A stretch of 12,277 nucleotides of DNA. Source: an uncultured Clostridia bacterium. Lineage in GTDB: Bacteria > Bacillota > Clostridia > Lachnospirales > Lachnospiraceae. Both the position numbers and the translations under genes were made by a program. The stretch is from positions 1 to 12,277 of the forward strand of contig CAMHMG010000075.1 in NCBI GenBank assembly GCA_946186175.1. Direction: 5' to 3'. Within the stretch, counting starts at the first letter, position 1; each line of letters begins with the position of its first letter. The notes below the pieces were generated by a model that searched no databases, was not told the origin of the DNA, and saw nothing but the letters and a program-made list of their open reading frames with translations. Of this stretch, positions 1 to 6,084 are shown one piece after another.

Positions 1-102
1 ACTTATTATTATTTTATGCTAAGATGGTTGGTGTGTGTATTGGGTAGGTGATTTTTATTTATGCTTGTTGTTCAGGTGTTCACAAAATCTTCACAAAAAT
101 TA

Positions 103-129
103 TTAGCACTCACCCTTGACGAGTGCTAA
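103..129 (+). promoter_or_regulatory. CIRCE operator (HrcA binding site) of hsp20
   Basis: A perfect inverted repeat, TTAGCACTC, nine bases, GAGTGCTAA, matches the CIRCE consensus exactly. CIRCE is the operator of the heat-shock repressor HrcA, which is released on heat shock. It lies 164 bases before the hsp20 start. The -35 box of the promoter begins in the CIRCE spacer, so bound HrcA would block RNA polymerase directly. The 102 bases upstream of it show no recognisable gene. Confidence 0.95.
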
Positions 130-144
130 TAAAAGTGGTATAAC
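116..144 (+). promoter_or_regulatory. sigma-A-type promoter of hsp20, overlapping CIRCE
   Basis: TTGACG (116-121) and TATAAC (139-144) are separated by 17 bases, close to the housekeeping consensus. The -35 box uses the last five bases of the CIRCE spacer and the first base of its right arm. Transcription would begin near 151, giving an untranslated leader of about 140 bases. Confidence 0.8.
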
Positions 145-229
145 ATAATCAGAAACAGAAAAGAGTGGTTATCAAGAAGATAATCTTGAAACTGATTCGG
201 ATTTTGTTTCACAACGTATAAACCAGCTA

Positions 230-259
230 CAGTTACATATAATAAGAATGATGTAACTG
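230..259 (+). promoter_or_regulatory. hairpin in the hsp20 5' leader
   Basis: CAGTTACAT (230-238) and ATGTAACTG (251-259) form a perfect 9-bp stem with a 12-base loop in the untranslated leader. The stem ends about 20 bases before the Shine-Dalgarno sequence (AAGGAG, 279-284), so it does not itself hide the ribosome site. A smaller TTATC/GATAA hairpin lies further upstream near 168-182. Either could affect mRNA stability or belong to a thermosensor, but this is inference. Confidence 0.4.
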
Positions 260-293
260 CGACAATAAAATCATAGTGAAGGAGAGATGACTT

Positions 294-764
294 ATGATGG
301 TACCTAGTATTTTTGGAGAAAACTTATTTGATGATTTCTTTGATGACTTTTTTGACTGGCCTGCATATGACAAGCAGATGAAGAATGCACAGAAGAAACT
401 TTATGGAAGACATGCAGATAACATGATGAAGACAGATGTAAGAGATCATGATGATCATTATGAGATTGATGTTGACCTTCCTGGATTCAAGAAGGAAGAG
501 CTTTCCTTGGAACTTACAGAGGGTTATCTTACAATCAAGGCTGCCAAAGGTCTCGATAAGGATGAGAAAGAGAAGAAGACCGGTAAGTATATTCGCCGCG
601 AACGTTATATGGGCAGTATGACAAGATCCTTCTATGTCGGCGATACTGTTACTCAGGAGGACATCAAGGCCGAGTATAGGAATGGTGTATTGAAACTTAC
701 AGTTCCTAAGCCTGATCCTAACAAGAAAGTTGAAAAGGCCAATTATATTGCTATCGAAGGATAA
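294..764 (+). CDS. hsp20: Hsp20/alpha-crystallin family small heat-shock protein
   Basis: ATP-independent cytoplasmic holdase chaperone of 156 residues that keeps unfolding proteins soluble for refolding by DnaK/GroEL. The N-terminal arm (about 1-44) is rich in Phe and Asp. The alpha-crystallin domain covers about 45-141, with the conserved A-x-x-x-x-G-V-L signature at 126-133 (AEYRNGVL). A C-terminal I-x-I motif (IAI, 152-154), used for oligomer contacts, is present. The length is normal for the family. ATG 294 has AAGGAG nine bases upstream; ATG 297 directly follows and would also work. It is a single-gene transcript controlled by a perfect CIRCE and closed by its own terminator. The stretch from codon 93 through the terminator is repeated at 2464-2719, after the ATPase gene. 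Confidence 0.95.
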   Translation: MMVPSIFGENLFDDFFDDFFDWPAYDKQMKNAQKKLYGRHADNMMKTDVRDHDDHYEIDVDLPGFKKEELSLELTEGYLTIKAAKGLDKDEKEKKTGKYIRRERYMGSMTRSFYVGDTVTQEDIKAEYRNGVLKLTVPKPDPNKKVEKANYIAIEG

Positions 765-824
765 TGATTAACAAGTAACTTATAAGCGTTGTAAGAGCAC
801 CTGCAGTTTCGCAGGTGCTCTTTT
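569..824 (+). repeat. 256-bp duplicated segment, copy 1 (hsp20 3' end plus terminator)
   Basis: Matches 2464-2719 without gaps at a constant offset of 1895 bp, with 7 mismatches (at 617, 632, 706, 738, 770, 787 and 793). Matching stops at base 568 on the left and 825 on the right. This copy is part of the intact hsp20 gene. Confidence 0.97.
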
Positions 825-825
825 T
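794..825 (+). terminator. intrinsic terminator of hsp20
   Basis: Perfect 11-bp stem, AGAGCACCTGC (794-804) and GCAGGTGCTCT (811-821), with a six-base loop and a run of five T. An almost identical copy lies at 2689-2719. Confidence 0.95.
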
Positions 826-827
826 GT

Positions 828-947
828 GGTTTGGGAAACTCGATTGAAGCTATTTTCAGTAAACAGGGGATAAAGGCTACTGCCGACATACGGATGTGGC
901 GGAAGTGGAGAGACAGAAAAGAAGATGAAAGATATCTGAAATTTTAA
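828..947 (+). pseudogene. possible 3' fragment of an unknown gene
   Basis: Directly after the hsp20 terminator a frame stays open for 39 codons to TAA at 945-947. It reads like a charged protein C-terminus, rich in Arg, Lys, Asp and Glu and with two Trp near the end (MWRKWRDRKEDERYLKF). It has no ATG near its beginning and no ribosome site. I do not recognise the family. Because it starts right at the edge of the duplicated hsp20 segment, it may be the end of a gene that arrived with the ATPase unit. It could equally be a chance frame. Confidence 0.25.
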
Positions 948-957
948 AAGAGTTCAT

Positions 958-994
958 TTAATAAAAATGCCGTTTGCGGCAAAAAAATTAAATG
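958..994. repeat. 37-bp direct repeat, copy 1 (hairpin core)
   Basis: Identical over 37 bp to 1033-1069. The core is TGCCG-TTTG-CGGCA, a 5-bp stem with a 4-base loop, set between A-runs. In this copy the outer flanks are also complementary: CATTTAAT (955-962) and ATTAAATG (987-994). It lies just upstream of the -35 box of the ATPase promoter. Confidence 0.9.
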
Positions 995-1000
995 AAATGG

Positions 1001-1028
1001 TTGCATAATTTTTGGAACTTGTTATACT
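1001..1028 (+). promoter_or_regulatory. predicted promoter of the ATPase gene
   Basis: TTGCAT (1001-1006) and TATACT (1023-1028) are 16 bases apart, in the 38-base gap between the two 37-bp repeats. A transcript would begin near 1035, so the second repeat's hairpin would form the mRNA 5' end. Confidence 0.55.
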
Positions 1029-1032
1029 ATAA

Positions 1033-1069
1033 TTAATAAAAATGCCGTTTGCGGCAAAAAAATTAAATG
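1033..1069. repeat. 37-bp direct repeat, copy 2 (hairpin core)
   Basis: Identical to copy 1 at 958-994, offset 75 bp. It covers the predicted transcription start and its last base is the first G of the GGAGG ribosome site of the ATPase gene (1069-1073). As RNA it can form TGCCG/CGGCA near the 5' end. It could be an operator, a 5' stabilising hairpin, or a terminator for transcription on the other strand, where the hairpin is followed by T. Confidence 0.9.
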
Positions 1070-1078
1070 GAGGTTGCT

Positions 1079-2380
1079 ATGGAAATAAATAGAGATGTAT
1101 ACCTTGAGAGACTTATTGTTAGAAAGCACAATGGGTTTATTAAAGTAATAACCGGAATACGAAGATGTGGAAAATCATATCTGTTAAATACATTGTTTTA
1201 TAATCATTTGAAAAGTGAAAATATAGCAGAGGATCATATTATTAAATTTGCCTTTGATACAGCACAGGATTTATTAAAAATAGGAGAAGACCCTATTATC
1301 CTCGACAACAAAAAAGAAGACCGAAAAGTAGATCCTTCCAAGTTTCTTAACTGGTTAATGCCACAGATAAATGGGGATGAAATGCATTATCTTCTATTGG
1401 ATGAGGTGCAGAAGTTAGGTGCATTTGAATCAGTATTGAACGGATTCCTTCGTAATAGTAATGTGGATGTTTATGTTACGGGTAGTAATTCCAAGTTTTT
1501 ATCAAAGGACATATTGACTGAATTTGAGGGCAGAGGAGATGAGGTTCATGTCTTTCCTTTATCCTTCTCGGAATATTATGCTTTCAAGCAGGGTGATAAA
1601 GGTGAAGCCTATGATGATTACTCTGTGTATGGCGGACTTCCGGCAGTTGCGCTCATGACAACTGAAGAACAGAAGACAAACTATTTGATTTCACAGATGA
1701 AGAATGTATATCTTAGGGATATCATTCTTAGATATTCAGTACAGGATGAAGCCGTACTCGGCGAGGTAATGGATGTAATTGCATCGGGGATTTCTACACT
1801 AACAAATCCTAGAAAAATAGCCAGTACAATGAATTCTGTTCATGGAACGACTACATGTGATACAACGGTTGACAAGTATATTGGTTATGCGGAAGAGGCT
1901 TTTATGCTCACTCGTGTAAAAAGGTATAATGTAAAGGGAAGAAAATATATTGGTACACCGTATAAAATATATTTCGAGGATACAGGACTCAGAAATGCAC
2001 GTTTAGCTTTCAGGCAGATTGAAGAAACTCACATTATGGAAAATATCATCTACAATGAATTAAGGTTTCGAGGTTACCAGGTAGATGTTGGAACAGTGGA
2101 ATCGAGGGAAAAAGACGCTGACGGAAAGGAAGTACGAGTGCAGAGAGAAATTGATTTTATAGCTACTTTGGGAAGTAAAAAATATTATATTCAATCGGCT
2201 TATGCAATCCCAAATAAAGAAAAGTATGAGCAGGAAACTATGTCATTTGAACGCATTATGGATTCTTTCAAAAAGATTATTATTGTTGAGAAGAGTATGA
2301 AACCTCGTTATGATGAGAATGGTTATTTGATGATGGGTGTGAAAGAATTTTTACTAGATGCAAACAGCCTGCTTATCTGA
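1079..2380 (+). CDS. AAA-family ATPase with DUF4143 C-terminal domain
   Basis: Predicted cytoplasmic ATP-binding protein of 433 residues. The N-terminal half is an AAA_14-type ATPase: Walker A GIRRCGKS (26-33), Walker B YLLLDEVQ (104-111), and a TGSNS sensor-like motif near 134-138. The C-terminal half resembles DUF4143, a PD-(D/E)XK-nuclease-like fold, with REIDFIA followed by a KKYYIQ strand near 350-372. A Gln stands where active nucleases usually carry Glu, which suggests no cutting activity. This family is abundant in gut anaerobes and its biological role is not established. ATG 1079 is preferred over ATG 1067 because GGAGG (1069-1073) sits five bases before 1079, whereas nothing like a ribosome site precedes 1067. 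The gene is flanked by two copies of the hsp20 3' end and has no terminator of its own. Confidence 0.85.
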   Translation: MEINRDVYLERLIVRKHNGFIKVITGIRRCGKSYLLNTLFYNHLKSENIAEDHIIKFAFDTAQDLLKIGEDPIILDNKKEDRKVDPSKFLNWLMPQINGDEMHYLLLDEVQKLGAFESVLNGFLRNSNVDVYVTGSNSKFLSKDILTEFEGRGDEVHVFPLSFSEYYAFKQGDKGEAYDDYSVYGGLPAVALMTTEEQKTNYLISQMKNVYLRDIILRYSVQDEAVLGEVMDVIASGISTLTNPRKIASTMNSVHGTTTCDTTVDKYIGYAEEAFMLTRVKRYNVKGRKYIGTPYKIYFEDTGLRNARLAFRQIEETHIMENIIYNELRFRGYQVDVGTVESREKDADGKEVRVQREIDFIATLGSKKYYIQSAYAIPNKEKYEQETMSFERIMDSFKKIIIVEKSMKPRYDENGYLMMGVKEFLLDANSLLI

Positions 2381-2463
2381 AGGAAGGTGGAGGCAAATCG
2401 TTGGCCTGTCGAACATAAATCACATCAGGCTATGGGAATAAAGATGATAATTATAAATCACGT

Positions 2464-2661
2464 AGAGAAGAAGACCGGTAAGTATATTCGCCGCGAACGT
2501 TATATGGGCAGCATGACAAGATCCTTTTATGTCGGCGATACTGTTACTCAGGAGGACATCAAGGCCGAGTATAGGAATGGTGTATTGAAACTTACAGTTC
2601 ATAAGCCTGATCCTAACAAGAAAGTTGAAAAGACCAATTATATTGCTATCGAAGGATAATG
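2464..2661 (+). pseudogene. hsp20 3' fragment (codons 93-156), duplicated remnant
   Basis: Holds the second half of the alpha-crystallin domain and the I-x-I tail of the intact hsp20, with two amino-acid changes (P138H and A149T). The N-terminal arm and first half of the domain are absent. A frame is open upstream to GTG 2387, but residues 1-26 of that frame bear no resemblance to Hsp20. GTG 2387 also has only an AGGAAGG (2381-2387) overlapping it rather than a properly spaced ribosome site. A half domain is unlikely to fold as a chaperone. It would be co-transcribed with the ATPase, ending at the copied terminator. A small expressed protein cannot be excluded. Confidence 0.85.
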
Positions 2662-2688
2662 ATTGACAAGTAACTTATAAGTGTTGTG

Positions 2689-2719
2689 AGAGCACCTGCA
2701 GTTTCGCAGGTGCTCTTTT
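2689..2719 (+). terminator. copied hsp20 terminator, now ending the ATPase transcript
   Basis: The same perfect 11-bp stem as at 794-821 (AGAGCACCTGC/GCAGGTGCTCT), but with only four T before a C. It is the only terminator seen after the ATPase gene. Confidence 0.88.
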
Positions 2720-2753
2720 CGCATTTTCATAAAGAAATGAAATAACGTAATTC

Positions 2754-2782
2754 TTGACAGTCAGCCCGGGTTAATATAAGAT
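2754..2782 (+). promoter_or_regulatory. promoter of the response regulator gene
   Basis: Consensus TTGACA (2754-2759) and TAAGAT (2777-2782) with a 17-base spacer, about 40 bases before the start codon. The -35 box lies in TTCTTGACA, the same nine bases as at 3538-3546 after the gene. Confidence 0.8.
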
Positions 2783-2820
2783 TAATTAGCATTTATTGAA
2801 AGATGGGAATATGAGTATAG

Positions 2821-3510
2821 ATGAAGAAATACTGTATAATGATCGTAGATGATGATGTTAATATAGGTAATATGTTACAGGAAGCACTTGAAAAAAACAA
2901 CTACAGTGTTATCCGTGCATATTCCGGTACGGAGGCACTTATGGTTTTGGAGAAAACGAAGCCCGATCTTATACTGTTAGATCTCATGCTTCCGGGGCTG
3001 ACGGGTGAAGAGCTGATGCCTCATCTGAAAAAGACGCTCACTATAGTTATGAGTGCCAATTCAGATATAGAGAGCAAGGTGAGACTACTGTATAATGGAG
3101 CCAGTGATTATATAACCAAACCATTTGTTATCTCTGAATTGCTGGCAAGAGTTGCTGCGCAGCTCAGACTTGCTAATTCTGATAATGAAGAATCTTCAAG
3201 CTATGTGAGTGACAATAAGATCAATGTTGGCGGTGTTACATTAGATCCTGATCTTATGAGTGTTAGTGCCAACGGTAAGAATGCGGTTCTTACAAGAACG
3301 GAAGAGGCCATACTTCATATTCTTATGAATAATCCCAACCGGCCGTTGGGAAGAAGTACTATACTCGACCGTATTAGTTTAAGCACGCCGGATTGTACGG
3401 AGAGATCTCTAAAGCAGCATATCTTCAATCTCAGGAAGAAACTTCAGGCTTTAGATGGTGTCGATCACATAGAAACCATTTACGGAATTGGATTCAAATA
3501 TAAATCTTGA
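2821..3510 (+). CDS. OmpR/PhoB-family response regulator
   Basis: Cytoplasmic transcription factor of 229 residues, phosphorylated by a sensor kinase, most likely the one at 7400-8284. The receiver domain (about 1-118) has the acidic pocket Asp10-Asp12, phosphoacceptor Asp54 in LLDLMLPG, Ser78 as the switch residue and Lys100 in the ITKPF motif. The winged-helix DNA-binding domain covers about 128-229, ending in the typical TIYGIGFKY hairpin. The length is standard. ATG 2821 has only a weak ribosome site (GGGA at 2805-2808), and the nearest ATG codons (2803, 2811) are out of frame. The gene has its own promoter and terminator, so it is transcribed separately from the transporter operon it probably controls. 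Confidence 0.93.
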   Translation: MKKYCIMIVDDDVNIGNMLQEALEKNNYSVIRAYSGTEALMVLEKTKPDLILLDLMLPGLTGEELMPHLKKTLTIVMSANSDIESKVRLLYNGASDYITKPFVISELLARVAAQLRLANSDNEESSSYVSDNKINVGGVTLDPDLMSVSANGKNAVLTRTEEAILHILMNNPNRPLGRSTILDRISLSTPDCTERSLKQHIFNLRKKLQALDGVDHIETIYGIGFKYKS

Positions 3511-3546
3511 CAATATCTTGACATTTCGTTTACCACTTTCTTGACA
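3505..3546 (+). promoter_or_regulatory. three TCTTGACA direct repeats, candidate regulator or promoter site
   Basis: TCTTGACA occurs at 3505-3512 (over the regulator's stop codon), 3516-3523 and 3539-3546. The starts are 11 and 23 bases apart, about one and two helix turns. OmpR-family regulators typically bind tandem direct repeats near this spacing. The third copy has only a weak -10 candidate (TATTTA, 3564-3569, 17-base spacer), as expected of an activator-dependent promoter for the ABC operon. TTGACA is also the plain -35 consensus, so chance is possible. Confidence 0.4.
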
Positions 3547-3567
3547 TGAGAGTGGTAAATTTTTATT
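3529..3567 (+). terminator. intrinsic terminator of the response regulator gene
   Basis: TTTACCACTTTC (3529-3540) pairs with GAGAGTGGTAAA (3548-3559) in a 12-bp stem with one T-G wobble and a seven-base loop, followed by TTTTTATTT. The loop contains a TTGACA, so terminator and possible operon promoter overlap. The same inverted repeat could alternatively serve as an operator. Confidence 0.75.
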
Positions 3568-3592
3568 TAAAGAAGAAAATAATAAGAAAGGT

Positions 3593-3610
3593 ACGTGACA
3601 AAAGTTACGT
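3593..3610 (+). promoter_or_regulatory. small hairpin before the ABC gene ribosome site
   Basis: ACGTGAC (3593-3599), loop AAAA, GTTACGT (3604-3610) form a 7-bp stem with one G-U wobble, directly before the weak GATGGG ribosome site at 3611-3616. It may affect translation of the operon's first gene. Confidence 0.35.
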
Positions 3611-3627
3611 GATGGGAAAACAAACTC

Positions 3628-4542
3628 ATGGATTACGTTTTCAAAAGCTATGATTTATGCAAACAATATGGTTCATTTTCAGCTCTTAACAATCTGAATA
3701 TGGAGATACCGAAGGGCTCTATATATGGATTTGTCGGGAAAAATGGAGCCGGCAAAACAACATTGATAAGACAGATATGTGGACTTCAGTCTCCAACGTC
3801 AGGCTCATTTGAACTTATGGAGTATAAGAATGACAGTAAGGATATCGTTCGTGCAAGACGAAGAATGGGTGCAGTGGTAGAGACTCCTGCCATATTCAAA
3901 GACCTGAGTGCAAGATCTAATCTTATACAGCAGTGTCTGTTGCTTGGATTGCCTGATTATAGCAAAGTGGATGGACTTCTTGAGCTTGTTGGCCTTGCTG
4001 ATACAGGAAAAAAGAAAGCAAGAAATTTCTCTTTGGGAATGCGCCAGAGACTCGGTATTGCAATAGCGCTTTGCGGAGATCCTGACTTTATTATCCTTGA
4101 TGAGCCAACCAATGGACTTGATCCTCAGGGTATCATTGAGATCAGGGAGCTTATTATCAAGCTTAACAAGGAGAGAGGAATTACATTTCTTATTTCAAGC
4201 CATATCTTAGACGAACTCTCAAGAATGGCAACCCACTATGGATTTATCGATCAGGGAAGTATTGTTCGTCAGATGAGTAGTGAAGAGCTTCAGCGTGAAT
4301 GCTGTAAGTCAGTCAGAATGAGAGTAAATGATACAAAACTGTTATCAAAGGTACTTGATGAAAAACGATATGATTACAAGATATTAGGTCCGGATACAGC
4401 TGATGTATATGAGGAATTGGTATTTTCTGATATGGTTAAGCGTTGTGAAAAGGTAGGATGTTCGATCATAAGTATGGAGGAGCACGACGAAAGTCTGGAA
4501 GCATTCTATCTTTCACTCTTAGGAGGCAGCGGTAATGATTAG
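3628..4542 (+). CDS. ABC transporter ATP-binding protein (BcrA/NatA type)
   Basis: Cytoplasmic ATPase subunit of 304 residues that should power the two membrane proteins encoded next. All nucleotide-binding motifs are intact: Walker A GKNGAGKT (37-44), signature SLGMRQR (135-141), Walker B FIILDEP (154-160), D-loop GLDP (163-166) and H-loop His192. The ATPase domain fills about 1-215. A roughly 90-residue C-terminal extension follows, as in BcrA and lantibiotic-immunity ATPases. It is first in a five-gene operon; its stop overlaps the next start by eight bases. The ribosome site is weak (GATGGG, 3611-3616). The substrate cannot be read from the sequence; bacitracin- or lantibiotic-like peptides are the usual ones for relatives in two-component-controlled loci. 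Confidence 0.92.
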   Translation: MDYVFKSYDLCKQYGSFSALNNLNMEIPKGSIYGFVGKNGAGKTTLIRQICGLQSPTSGSFELMEYKNDSKDIVRARRRMGAVVETPAIFKDLSARSNLIQQCLLLGLPDYSKVDGLLELVGLADTGKKKARNFSLGMRQRLGIAIALCGDPDFIILDEPTNGLDPQGIIEIRELIIKLNKERGITFLISSHILDELSRMATHYGFIDQGSIVRQMSSEELQRECCKSVRMRVNDTKLLSKVLDEKRYDYKILGPDTADVYEELVFSDMVKRCEKVGCSIISMEEHDESLEAFYLSLLGGSGND

Positions 4543-5302
4543 ATTGATATATAACGATACAAGAAGGCTGCTTACCAGCAGGTACTTCAAGCTTTGCGTT
4601 TTAATTAATATCGGTTATGAGATTTTCCTGGTTGCCGGACTTAAGATAGTTGTTACCCTATTTTTACACCAATCTCTTAGTGCTGACGAGGTGGCATTTA
4701 ACTATAGTGAATTTTCTATATTTCTGATAACTGCAAGTACGCTTCTTACCACAATAAGCGATTTTACTGATGGAGGGATCAGAAACAAACTGATAACCGG
4801 TGCTACAAGACCGCAGATAGTTTTATCATCTCTCTTTACGGGAATGCTTCAGGGGATTATTCATACATTCTTTGCATGTATCACATCCGTTATTCTGTGT
4901 TCTGTATTGACGAGCGGATACAATACATATAACGTGCGAGAGATTGCTGATTACTGGTTGGTCATGACTCTTGCATGCATGGCTATCGGAGTTTTTTCAA
5001 CGGCCATAATTATGATGTTGGGAGGAAGAAAATCCTCTTATGTGGTGGGGCTTGCTATAGCCTTTGCCTTGAGGATATTCACAGCTTATGTTCTTTCTAA
5101 ACTATATCCCGAGAAGGGAGAATGTAAGCTTGAGGGAGCAAGACTTATCATATATAGATTTTGTGAAAGGTATGTACCATATCTGTTCATGTCTATGAGA
5201 CCTCATTGGAATTTCGTAAGCTATGTTGCGGGGAGTGTAGGACTCATGTGTATATCTGTATTGCTGGCACTTGCGATATTTAACAAAAAAGAACTCGTAT
5301 AA
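4535..5302 (+). CDS. ABC-2-type transporter membrane subunit (first of two)
   Basis: Integral membrane protein of 255 residues with about six hydrophobic segments (near 20-44, 60-77, 97-125, 140-163, 167-190 and 228-248). After the second segment it has D-G-G-I-R-N-K (79-85), closely matching D-G-S-I-R-N-K in the next protein. The two are diverged paralogues that probably pair as the channel. The start ATG lies within the 3' end of the ATPase gene, eight bases before its end, with a perfect AGGAGG (4521-4526) eight bases upstream, so translation is probably coupled. Topology resembles ABC-2 exporters of the BcrB/LanEG kind. The order of ATPase followed by two unequal permeases fits an antimicrobial-peptide immunity exporter. 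Confidence 0.85.
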   Translation: MIRLIYNDTRRLLTSRYFKLCVLINIGYEIFLVAGLKIVVTLFLHQSLSADEVAFNYSEFSIFLITASTLLTTISDFTDGGIRNKLITGATRPQIVLSSLFTGMLQGIIHTFFACITSVILCSVLTSGYNTYNVREIADYWLVMTLACMAIGVFSTAIIMMLGGRKSSYVVGLAIAFALRIFTAYVLSKLYPEKGECKLEGARLIIYRFCERYVPYLFMSMRPHWNFVSYVAGSVGLMCISVLLALAIFNKKELV

Positions 5303-5327
5303 TCAATAATTTAGGAAGGAAACCAAT

Positions 5328-6065
5328 ATGATCAATTTATATAAAGCGAATATGTCGCGACTTTTTCATAATATATTATATATTGCAGGATGCGTGATAG
5401 CTATAGCGGCTACTGCAGCATTTACTGCAGGGATGGTACATAATCCATACATAGACAGAATGGGTGAGGAGTCCAGAATGATCTTCATCAGTGCAGCGAT
5501 GATTGCATTTTTCACTATATTTATCCCGATCTTCACGAATCCGGAGTATACCGATGGAAGCATAAGGAACAAAATAGTATCCGGATACTCTCAGAAGCAG
5601 GTGTATATGAGCTATCTTCTGTGCCATTTTACTGCAGCAGCAGTTATGTGGTTATTCTATATGATCGGTGGAATAATAGGCGGTGCAAGACCTGACGGTA
5701 GAATACTGGTAACTAATATCATCATTTTGTTTGCTGTTCTAAGCTATATATCTTTTTTGATGATCATAGCTTTACGCCTTAAGAAAATGGTTATTGTTGC
5801 AATCCTTTCGATTCTTACCCTCAATATGAGTTATTCTTCAGTGATGTTCGGTAATGCGATACTCACCATTATGGAGGATGAATCAAGGAAGATCGGTGCT
5901 GTTATATACAATATCTCTTCTCTGGGACAATGGTTTGCCAATACAGGGTTTGCAGATGATTTTGCTAATCCGGGACTGCATATTCAGCTTATGGTCTCGG
6001 TGGCATTGATATTATTTACAACAGCTATAGGGACACTGGCGATCAACAAGAGAGATTTAGCATAG
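5328..6065 (+). CDS. ABC-2-type transporter membrane subunit (second of two)
   Basis: Integral membrane protein of 245 residues with about six hydrophobic segments (near 13-36, 51-70, 93-116, 124-146, 152-172 and 219-238). It shares the D-G-[GS]-I-R-N-K motif (76-82) with the preceding subunit, in the same place after the second membrane segment. The ribosome site AGGAAGGA (5313-5320) is seven bases before ATG 5328. The gene follows 25 bases after the previous one, with no terminator or promoter in between. It presumably forms a heterodimeric channel with the product of 4535-5302, driven by the ATPase of 3628-4542. Confidence 0.85.
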   Translation: MINLYKANMSRLFHNILYIAGCVIAIAATAAFTAGMVHNPYIDRMGEESRMIFISAAMIAFFTIFIPIFTNPEYTDGSIRNKIVSGYSQKQVYMSYLLCHFTAAAVMWLFYMIGGIIGGARPDGRILVTNIIILFAVLSYISFLMIIALRLKKMVIVAILSILTLNMSYSSVMFGNAILTIMEDESRKIGAVIYNISSLGQWFANTGFADDFANPGLHIQLMVSVALILFTTAIGTLAINKRDLA

Positions 6066-6084
6066 TATAAAGGGGCAGCTTAAA

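Larger units (their letters stand above)
2464..2719 (+). repeat. 256-bp duplicated segment, copy 2
   Basis: Second copy of 569-824 in the same orientation. Of the seven differences four are coding: silent changes at Ser108 and Phe113, then P138H and A149T. The other three lie between the stop codon and the terminator stem. The 1639 bases between the copies hold the unknown fragment, the 37-bp repeats and the ATPase gene. Confidence 0.97.

Noticed and set aside
958..1069. CRISPR-like geometry: two identical 37-bp repeats with a palindromic core around a 38-base spacer
   Set aside because: There are only two units, the spacer contains the likely ATPase promoter, the second repeat runs into the ribosome site, and no cas gene is present.
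1067..1078. ATG 1067 as start of the ATPase
   Set aside because: No ribosome site precedes it and the GGAGG at 1069-1073 fits ATG 1079 with a five-base gap.
2387..2463. Reading the GTG 2387 frame as a complete small Hsp20 protein
   Set aside because: The first 26 residues are unrelated to Hsp20 and the first half of the alpha-crystallin domain is missing; the rest is a copied 3' end.
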